Shown: positions 6,721 to 12,413 of the stretch, piece by piece | How the letters are laid out: each line of letters begins with the position of its first letter | Position numbering within the stretch: position 1 is the first letter of the stretch | Source of the DNA: an uncultured Lachnospiraceae bacterium | GTDB lineage: Bacteria; Bacillota; Clostridia; Lachnospirales; Lachnospiraceae | Direction of reading: 5' to 3' | Length of the DNA stretch: 12,413 nt | NCBI GenBank assembly: GCA_946623295.1 | Contig: CAMOQY010000023.1 | Span: forward strand, 1 to 12,413 | Program-made: the position numbers and the translations under genes | Notes under the pieces: model-generated | Seen by the model: the letters and a program-made list of their open reading frames with translations, nothing else | What the model was told of the DNA's origin: nothing | Database searches by the model: none

Positions 6721-8547
6721 GTGAAATCCCGGAAGATCCACAGGCCTTTTTCCGCAAAGCGTCTGAAGAATCAAGTACTGGGCGTTATACGCAATCCGTT
6801 CAATATCATCGTCGGGATCAGTCTGATCATTCTGTTCTGCCTGATCGTGATCCCGCTTTTGCAGATGATCGCCTCGACCTTTACAGTCGCAAAGGGTGAG
6901 CTGCGCCGCATCAGGGGCGCAGAGGTCGGCGACTTTACGCTTTATTACTGGAAATATCTGCTTACAGGACAGATGGCCAGCGCCACGCTCTGGGGTCCTC
7001 TCAAGAACTCCATCATATGCGGCGTATTCACCGTACTGGTAAGCGTTCCCGTGGGCAGTATCCTCGGCTGGCTCGTAGCCCGCACCGATATCCCCGGCCG
7101 CAAGCTCATCGGTATGCTGGTAGTCATCCCCTATATGATTCCTTCGTGGTGCAAATCGCTGTCCTGGCTGGCGGTTTTCCGCAACAGCACTTCCGGCTCG
7201 CTTGGATTCCTCGAGGGTATGGGTATTCCGATACCTGACTGGCTGGCATACGGTCCCGTGGCCATAGTCCTTTGTATGTCGCTTCACTATTATGCGTTTT
7301 CATATATCCACGTACAGTCGGCTCTGCGCTCGATCAATTCGGAGCTGGAGGAGATGGGAGAGATATGCGGAGCAAAGCAGCCCCAGATCCTCAGATCCAT
7401 CACCATCCCGCTTGTGCTTCCGAGCGTGCTTTCCGCAGTGGTCATGACGCTCAGCAAATCTATCGGTACTTACGGCGTCGCAGCAAACCTCGGCAACCGT
7501 ATCGGATATTTCACTCTCGCCACCAAGATGAAAAACTTCATCAACGGCTCTCCCCAGAACGTCGGCTACGCGATGAGTATCATCCTTATCGCCCTGGCTG
7601 CTCTGATCATTTTTGCAAATCAGAAGATGATCGGAGTACGCAAGAGCTACGCCACTATCGGCGGCAAGGGCGGCAGGAGCACACTGATGCGTCTGGGCAA
7701 GGCTAAATACCCGCTGATGGCTTTTATTGTCGTATTCCTGTTCTTTGCCATGGTCATGCCCATGTTTGTACTCATCATGGAGACCTTCCAGAAGAGCACC
7801 GGCGGCGGCTACGGCATCGAGAACCTTACCCTTTACAACTGGATCGGCTCAGATCCCGATCTCGCGCCGTATTATACGAGCTACAAAGGAATCTTTTATA
7901 ACGAAGACTTCGGCAAGTCCGTGGGCAATACGATCCTTTTGACCGTCGTGGGCTCCACGATCACCGCTCTGTGCGGACAGTTCCTGGGATATATCTCCAC
8001 GCGCGGCCGCGGCAAGTGGTATGGCTCGCTTACCGAGCAGCTTGTTTTCATACCCTATCTTATGAGCGGCGTCGCGTTCTCGGCCATGTATGTGTCGATG
8101 TTCAGCAAACCGCATCTGGGAGGGCTTATACCGACGCTCTACGGGACGTTCACTCTGATCGTACTGACCAGCGTAGTCAAGCATTTCCCGTTTGCCAGCC
8201 GGTCGGGCACGGCAAATATGATGCAGATCGCCGTGGAGCTGGAGGAGGCCGCGGAGATCAACGGCGCTGGCTTCGGCAAAAAGATGAGCCGCATAGTCCT
8301 GCCGCTGGCCAAGAACGGCTTTATCTCAGGCTTTATGCTGACCTTTATCAGTATAGCAAAGGAGCTGGACCTGATAATCATCATGATGGATAACCGCACC
8401 ACCACGATGTCCTACCTGGCCTTCACCTATTCTCAGGAGGGACTTAACCAGATGGCCGACGCCATATCGGTGTGCGTGCTGCTGTTTATCCTGGTGTGTT
8501 ATATCATAGCTAACCGTTTCGGCGCCGATATAGGCAAGTCCTGGTAA
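6721..8547 (+). CDS. ABC transporter permease, fused two-domain FbpB/AfuB type
   Basis: A 608-residue inner-membrane protein carrying two permease domains in one chain, as in FbpB/AfuB-type importers, so a single polypeptide supplies both halves of the channel. About 12 hydrophobic segments are visible; the first is near 29-50 and the second half begins near 331. Each half contains the cytoplasmic coupling loop that docks the ATPase: ELEEMGEICGAKQPQI (208-223) and ELEEAAEINGAGFGKK (506-521), both followed by LP. Translation starts at GTG 6721, supported by GGAG (6709-6712) at 8 bases; no better ATG is nearby. The ATPase gene begins 16 bp after its stop. Family members carry ferric iron, hexose phosphates, 2-aminoethylphosphonate or similar small anions; the substrate here is not evident. 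Confidence 0.9.
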   Translation: MKSRKIHRPFSAKRLKNQVLGVIRNPFNIIVGISLIILFCLIVIPLLQMIASTFTVAKGELRRIRGAEVGDFTLYYWKYLLTGQMASATLWGPLKNSIICGVFTVLVSVPVGSILGWLVARTDIPGRKLIGMLVVIPYMIPSWCKSLSWLAVFRNSTSGSLGFLEGMGIPIPDWLAYGPVAIVLCMSLHYYAFSYIHVQSALRSINSELEEMGEICGAKQPQILRSITIPLVLPSVLSAVVMTLSKSIGTYGVAANLGNRIGYFTLATKMKNFINGSPQNVGYAMSIILIALAALIIFANQKMIGVRKSYATIGGKGGRSTLMRLGKAKYPLMAFIVVFLFFAMVMPMFVLIMETFQKSTGGGYGIENLTLYNWIGSDPDLAPYYTSYKGIFYNEDFGKSVGNTILLTVVGSTITALCGQFLGYISTRGRGKWYGSLTEQLVFIPYLMSGVAFSAMYVSMFSKPHLGGLIPTLYGTFTLIVLTSVVKHFPFASRSGTANMMQIAVELEEAAEINGAGFGKKMSRIVLPLAKNGFISGFMLTFISIAKELDLIIIMMDNRTTTMSYLAFTYSQEGLNQMADAISVCVLLFILVCYIIANRFGADIGKSW

Positions 8548-8563
8548 CAGACGGAGGAGAAAG

Positions 8564-9682
8564 ATGAGCAGAATAGAACTTAAACACATCGATAAATTCT
8601 ACGGAGACAATCATGTCCTGCGCGATATCAACCTCGTGATAGAGGACGGTGATTTCATGACGCTGCTGGGCCCCTCCGGCTGCGGCAAGACTACGACGCT
8701 CAGAGTAGTTTCCGGACTTGAAAAGCCGCAGAACGGCATAATGACCATCGACGGCGAAGAAATGATCAATGCCGATACGGCTTACTATGCGGAGCCCAGC
8801 AAGCGCGGACTGAACCTGGTCTTTCAGTCATACGCCCTCTGGCCCCATATGACCGTAAGAAACAACATTGCCTTCGGACTCAAGATCAAGAAGCTCCCGA
8901 AGGAGGAGATAGAAAAGCGGATCCGCGAGGCTCTCCGGATGATGCGTATCGAGGAGTATATCGACCGTTATCCCAATGAGCTTTCCGGCGGACAGCAGCA
9001 GCGTGTCGCGATCGCGCGGGCGGTTGCTTCAAACCCCAAGCTCCTTCTGCTGGATGAGCCGCTTTCAAACCTCGATGCCCGTCTGCGTGTAGACATGCGC
9101 TCGGAGCTCCAGCGTATACACAAGGAGCTGGGCACGACGATCATCTACGTCACCCACGACCAGGTCGAGGCCCTGACCATGTCGACAAAGATAGCGCTCT
9201 TCAAGGCCGGAGAGATCAGCCAGATCGCGCCGCCCATGGAGCTTTACATGAATCCCATAGATCTTGAGGCTGCGGACTTCATCGGCAATCCCCGCATCAA
9301 CTTCCTGGAGGGCAGGGCACGCTTTGACGGCAGCAGGCTGCATGTCAGATGCGAGCTTAATGAGTGGGATTTTGACAAGGCCGATATGACCGACGAGGAA
9401 GTCCCCGAGGGCGAGTTTGACTGCGTCGTGGCGATCCGTCCCGAGCAGGTCCACATCTACGAGGAGCCAGGCGAGGGACGCATACCGGTCACGGTGTACG
9501 CAAATCAGCCTGCCGGATCCGAGACGCTGGTATCTCTTAAGGCCGGCAGCAGTGATTTCCTGTCCAAGCAGATCGGACTTGCAAGCTATAAGCTCGATCA
9601 GACCGTGTATGTGCATGTGCCTCCCGAAAAGATCAATATCTACAACGGGAAGACCACACGTCTCATAAAGAGGACCTATTGA
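8564..9682 (+). CDS. ABC transporter ATP-binding protein (FbpC/PotA/UgpC-like)
   Basis: A 372-residue cytoplasmic ATPase that powers the permease encoded just upstream. The nucleotide-binding domain is complete: Walker A GPSGCGKTT (36-44), Q-loop with Gln88, signature LSGGQQQ (140-146), Walker B LLLLDEP (160-166), D-loop SNLD (168-171) and switch His198 in THD. After about residue 235 comes a C-terminal extension of the TOBE/OB type found in importers of iron, polyamines, sugars and glycerol-3-phosphate, which often has a regulatory role. The segment IRPEQVHIYEEP is typical of that extension. ATG 8564 is preceded by GGAGGAG (8553-8559). All catalytic motifs are intact. Confidence 0.94.
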   Translation: MSRIELKHIDKFYGDNHVLRDINLVIEDGDFMTLLGPSGCGKTTTLRVVSGLEKPQNGIMTIDGEEMINADTAYYAEPSKRGLNLVFQSYALWPHMTVRNNIAFGLKIKKLPKEEIEKRIREALRMMRIEEYIDRYPNELSGGQQQRVAIARAVASNPKLLLLDEPLSNLDARLRVDMRSELQRIHKELGTTIIYVTHDQVEALTMSTKIALFKAGEISQIAPPMELYMNPIDLEAADFIGNPRINFLEGRARFDGSRLHVRCELNEWDFDKADMTDEEVPEGEFDCVVAIRPEQVHIYEEPGEGRIPVTVYANQPAGSETLVSLKAGSSDFLSKQIGLASYKLDQTVYVHVPPEKINIYNGKTTRLIKRTY

Positions 9683-9688
9683 TCTTTA

Positions 9689-9703
9689 CGCGGTGCTTCC
9701 GCG
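9689..9703 (+). other. Small hairpin between ATPase and binding-protein genes
   Basis: CGCGG (9689-9693) and CCGCG (9699-9703) pair around the loop TGCTT, 6 bases after the ATPase stop. An A-rich stretch rather than a T-run follows, so it is not a clear terminator. Such hairpins ahead of binding-protein genes can protect a processed downstream message and raise its level relative to the membrane subunits; that role is inferred. Confidence 0.35.
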
Positions 9704-9753
9704 CAAAAATAAAACAAAGTTTGCTGAAAATGTTTCACGAAAGGAGCAAGACA

Positions 9754-11076
9754 ATGAAGTTGAGAAAGTTTTTCGCAGTGCTTCTTGCTATGTGCATGGT
9801 GTGCGGCCTTGCGGCCTGCGGCGGCGATTCACAGAGCAGTGAAGCTCCTGCAGGATCCGAAGCTGCGTCCTCGGATGCTGCGCAGACCGGAGAGGCCGGT
9901 TCGTCCGAGGCGTCAGGAGTAGAGGATTCCGAGTTCTTCGGACCTATCTATGACGACTGGAGCAAGATGAGCGACGAGGAGCTGCTTGCCGCGGCTCTCG
10001 AAGAAGCAAAGGATGGAAAGCCCATTACCGTATATGCTACTTCCTCCAAGATGCTGAAAAACAAAGAGACCTTTGAGGAAGCTTATCCCGGACTTACCGT
10101 GGATATCATGGATCTGGACAGTGACGAAGTCCTTCAGAAGTGCGTGCTTGAGGCAAATGCCGGCAACGTTCAGGGCGACGTCCTTCAGGTCAAGGATGTG
10201 AACGGCCAGGTATTCTTTGAGTACTATGAGGACGGCTTTATCGCGCCTTATTATCCCGAGGACATCTGCGCTCATATCGATGAGGGCCTGCTTCGCTACG
10301 GTTATCCGCTTTATGCTTCTCAGTCATTCTGGTATTACAATGACGCCGCTTTCCCGGACGGACAGCCCATCAACAGCTGGTGGCAGATCATCGAGAAGGA
10401 CGAGAACGGCAACCAGAAGTTCCGTCTCTTTACAAAGGATATCGGCTCTGAGACTGCCTATCTGTCGCTCTTTGCCAGCTTTATCGTCAATGCCGACCAG
10501 CTGGAGGCAAATTACAAGGAAGTTTACGGCAAGGATCTGGAGTACACCTACGATGCCAGCGGCTTTGATTTTGAAGTTCCCGAGAAGAACGCCGGCGTAG
10601 AGTATCTGTGGAGATTCTCCCAGATGAAGATCACCTTTATCAGCGACGGCGATGAGCTCGTAGCTGCCGTTCACAACTCCACCGCCGAGGATCCCGCTCT
10701 GGCTCTGGCCTCTCCCGGCAAGATCGGCAACCGTGAGGAGTCGAACTACAATATCGCCTGGCTCGTCCTTAATCCCTACAACGCACTTCAGAACATCGAG
10801 TACATGTACGTAGTCAACAACTGCAAGCATCCCGCAGGCGCCCGTCTCTTTATCCGCTTTACCACGGGCGGAGTTGACGGCGAGAGCGGCGGCTTCAAGC
10901 CTTTCCAGAAGGAAGGCAACTGGCCTGTACGTGACGACATCAAGGACAAGAAGAACCCCATGACCCTTAAGGAGCTCAACGCTGTAGAGCCCGATCTTGA
11001 GTCTATCTACAACGTATTCCTTGACACTCAGGATATGTGGATCTACTGGCTTGACAAGAATCCCAATACCAAGTAA
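9754..11076 (+). CDS. ABC transporter substrate-binding lipoprotein (extracellular, iron/AfuA-like class)
   Basis: A 440-residue exported lipoprotein that would capture the substrate outside the membrane and deliver it to the permease. The N-terminus has a positive start (MKLRK), a hydrophobic core and the lipobox LAAC with the lipidated Cys at 22. Residues 23 to about 55 are a Ser/Glu/Ala/Gly-rich spacer, common in Gram-positive lipoproteins. The mature part begins its fold at KPITVYATSSKM, which looks like the first strand of a type II periplasmic-binding fold; later segments include SFWYYNDAAFPDG and PINSWWQII. ATG 9754 is chosen over the upstream in-frame possibilities because AAGGAG (9741-9746) is 7 bases away and the signal peptide starts there. 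Placement with an FbpB/FbpC-type permease and ATPase supports the class. Ligand-binding residues could not be assigned, so iron, a sugar phosphate or an inositol compound all remain possible. Confidence 0.88.
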   Translation: MKLRKFFAVLLAMCMVCGLAACGGDSQSSEAPAGSEAASSDAAQTGEAGSSEASGVEDSEFFGPIYDDWSKMSDEELLAAALEEAKDGKPITVYATSSKMLKNKETFEEAYPGLTVDIMDLDSDEVLQKCVLEANAGNVQGDVLQVKDVNGQVFFEYYEDGFIAPYYPEDICAHIDEGLLRYGYPLYASQSFWYYNDAAFPDGQPINSWWQIIEKDENGNQKFRLFTKDIGSETAYLSLFASFIVNADQLEANYKEVYGKDLEYTYDASGFDFEVPEKNAGVEYLWRFSQMKITFISDGDELVAAVHNSTAEDPALALASPGKIGNREESNYNIAWLVLNPYNALQNIEYMYVVNNCKHPAGARLFIRFTTGGVDGESGGFKPFQKEGNWPVRDDIKDKKNPMTLKELNAVEPDLESIYNVFLDTQDMWIYWLDKNPNTK

Positions 11077-11093
11077 AGGTATTTGGCATCGTG

Positions 11094-11127
11094 GCGCTGC
11101 GGGCCATTTGGTCCGCGGCGCATTTTT
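11094..11127 (+). terminator. Intrinsic terminator after the binding-protein gene
   Basis: GCGCTGCGGGCC (11094-11105) pairs with GGTCCGCGGCGC (11110-11121) as a 12-bp stem containing two G-U pairs around the loop ATTT. It is followed by A and five Ts (11123-11127). It starts 17 bases after the stop of the binding protein and should close the transporter operon. Confidence 0.88.
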
Positions 11128-11132
11128 AAAAA

Positions 11133-11681
11133 ATGATTTCCGAAAAAGACAGACTTAAAAAAGAAAAACAGAAGAAAAGAGAAGAGCGCAGCAAAAAATT
11201 CTGGAGCTCCTTCCTTTTCACCGAAAACGGTAAGCCCAAGAGCAGCTTTTTCCTGTACACCTTCTGCCTGAGCGCGGTTTTCGTCGTGCTATATATCGCC
11301 GCCTTCCACTTTATCGTGGACTGGCTGGCTCCTGTCACCGAGAGCTGGCCTGTATTCTTAGGCAATCTTTTCGGCTCCCTGAGCTGCAGCGCGGTCGGGA
11401 TAGTCGCAGGCTGGCTTCTGCACAGATGGTTCAGGGACAAGAGGCTCATATTCGGAACGTATATCTGGCTGGCGGTCTACGTGATCGCCTCGGTCATAAC
11501 GATGGCCATCATGCTCTCGGGGACGGATTCCATGAGCGTATTTCTCGTGTTTGCGCTCTGGTTCGCTTTTATCCCCGTGACGCTCGGGCTGATCTTTTTC
11601 TTCCTGCTCTTCAGGCGCGACTGCAAGCCTGTAAATAAAGAGGAAGAACCTGAATGGAAAAAATACGTCAACAGACGATAA
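11133..11681 (+). CDS. Four-helix membrane protein of unknown function
   Basis: A 182-residue protein I do not recognise. Residues 1-24 are strongly charged and Lys/Arg/Glu-rich, likely a cytoplasmic tail. Four hydrophobic segments follow near 38-66, 73-98, 104-128 and 133-160. The C-terminus is again charged (NKEEEPEWKKYVNRR). The frame is well used and ends 25 bp before the next gene. The start is uncertain: ATG 11133 is the only in-frame ATG near the 5' end, because TAA at 11127-11129 closes the frame upstream, yet no ribosome binding site precedes it. It begins 5 bases after the T-tract of the transporter terminator, so its transcription must rely on read-through or a promoter I could not identify. 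Confidence 0.7.
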   Translation: MISEKDRLKKEKQKKREERSKKFWSSFLFTENGKPKSSFFLYTFCLSAVFVVLYIAAFHFIVDWLAPVTESWPVFLGNLFGSLSCSAVGIVAGWLLHRWFRDKRLIFGTYIWLAVYVIASVITMAIMLSGTDSMSVFLVFALWFAFIPVTLGLIFFFLLFRRDCKPVNKEEEPEWKKYVNRR

Positions 11682-11706
11682 GCATAAATCCCCGGAGGGA
11701 TCACAT

Positions 11707-12413
11707 ATGATCAAAGCCGTATTGTTTGATATGGGCGGTACGCTGGAGGACATCTTTGTAGATGAGAGCTCCAGGACCGCCGCCATAGAAAAGCTTGACG
11801 CCATGCTAAGGGAAGCGGGGCTGATTACCGGACTTACGACGGAGCAGCTGCGGATCGAGGTGGATGAGGGCTGGAAGCGCTACGGAGCTTTCAGAGACAG
11901 CACCGATATAGAGCGCAAACCTTCGTGCATCTGGCGCGACTATATACTGAAACCGTTTGGATTTCCTGAAGAAGTCCTGGAGCCGCTTTGCGAGCCCATA
12001 GCCCACATGTGGGAGGTCACCTTCTATCACAGGGCCCTTCGGCCGCGTGTGGCGGAAATGCTCTCCGGTCTGCGCGACCTCGGCCTTAAGCTGGGCGTCG
12101 TCAGCAATACGGCCGCCCTCTATCAGGTTTTTGACAGCCTGAAAGAGTACGGGATCAGGGATTATTTTTCCGATGTAACTCTTTCGTCGATCACAGAGAT
12201 GCGCAAGCCGAAGCCGGATATCTTTTATGTGGCCACTCACCAGCTTCAGGTGGAGCCCGGTGAGTGTGTGTATGTCGGCGATACGATCTCGCGCGATATC
12301 ATAGGCTCAAAACGTGCGGGCTTTGCCTGCGCCATCCAGATCGGGTCACAGCTGACCGTTGAAAAGGACGCGGGACATGTGAGAGAGTTCGAGCCTGATT
12401 ATTTCATTACGGA
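11707..12413 (+). CDS. HAD-superfamily hydrolase, 3' end beyond the window
   Basis: At least 235 residues are visible and the gene runs off the edge. It has the HAD layout: motif I FDMGGT (7-12) with the nucleophile Asp8, an alpha-helical cap at about 20-105, motif II VVSNT (131-135), motif III RKPKP with Lys167, and motif IV GDTISRD (191-197). The usual second Asp of DxDGT, which acts as acid/base in phosphatases, is replaced by Gly10. Such DxG variants occur in Firmicutes HAD proteins, but the change makes a plain phosphatase assignment unsafe. ATG 11707 has GGAGGG (11694-11699) at 7 bases. It follows the membrane protein gene by 25 bp, so they may be co-transcribed. The substrate is unknown. 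Confidence 0.88.
   Translation, partial: MIKAVLFDMGGTLEDIFVDESSRTAAIEKLDAMLREAGLITGLTTEQLRIEVDEGWKRYGAFRDSTDIERKPSCIWRDYILKPFGFPEEVLEPLCEPIAHMWEVTFYHRALRPRVAEMLSGLRDLGLKLGVVSNTAALYQVFDSLKEYGIRDYFSDVTLSSITEMRKPKPDIFYVATHQLQVEPGECVYVGDTISRDIIGSKRAGFACAIQIGSQLTVEKDAGHVREFEPDYFIT

Noticed and set aside
11051..11079. TTGACA at 11051-11056 as the promoter of the membrane-protein gene
   Set aside because: It lies inside the coding end of the binding protein, the best -10 at usable spacing (TAAAGG) is poor, and the transcript would run straight into the terminator at 11094-11127.

Overview
The window reads as part of a moderately GC-rich bacterial chromosome, most likely a gut-type Clostridia (Lachnospiraceae-like) organism. 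This is inferred from strong AGGAGG-type ribosome binding sites, a low-GC-Gram-positive style sigma-A promoter, a Ser/Glu/Ala-rich linker behind a lipoprotein signal, and gene families typical of Firmicutes. Every supported gene lies on the + strand. I saw no rRNA, tRNA, CRISPR array, insertion sequence or phage gene.

Region 1 (1-1447) holds the tail of an archaeal-type (type II) glyceraldehyde-3-phosphate dehydrogenase, followed 9 bp later by a complete archaeal-type phosphoglycerate kinase. Together they would convert glyceraldehyde-3-phosphate to 3-phosphoglycerate. Region 2 (1448-6391) is a myo-inositol catabolic run, iolE-iolB-iolD-iolG. It has its own putative promoter at 1476-1504, with an inverted repeat in the spacer, and ends at a strong intrinsic terminator (6348-6391). 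IolG oxidises inositol, IolE dehydrates the inosose, IolD opens the ring and IolB isomerises 5-deoxyglucuronate. The later steps (IolC kinase, IolJ aldolase, IolA) are not in this window. The aldolase step yields dihydroxyacetone phosphate, which after isomerisation is the substrate of the neighbouring GAPDH/PGK pair.

Region 3 (6392-6720) is an AT-rich regulatory region. It contains TTGCG-type repeats, a good sigma-A promoter, and two CcpA/LacI-like operator sequences, one over the -35 box and one just past the expected transcription start. Region 4 (6721-11127) is a complete FbpABC/AfuABC-type ABC importer: a fused double-domain permease, an ATPase with a C-terminal extension, and a lipoprotein binding protein. 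It is closed by its own terminator. Its position beside inositol genes suggests import of inositol or a phosphorylated inositol, but the substrate cannot be read from sequence.

Region 5 (11128-12413) encodes an unrecognised four-helix membrane protein and a HAD-superfamily hydrolase that runs off the window edge and has an altered motif I. The most notable points are the archaeal-type GAPDH-PGK module joined to an inositol pathway, the unexpected transporter family beside it, and two separately controlled putative promoters.
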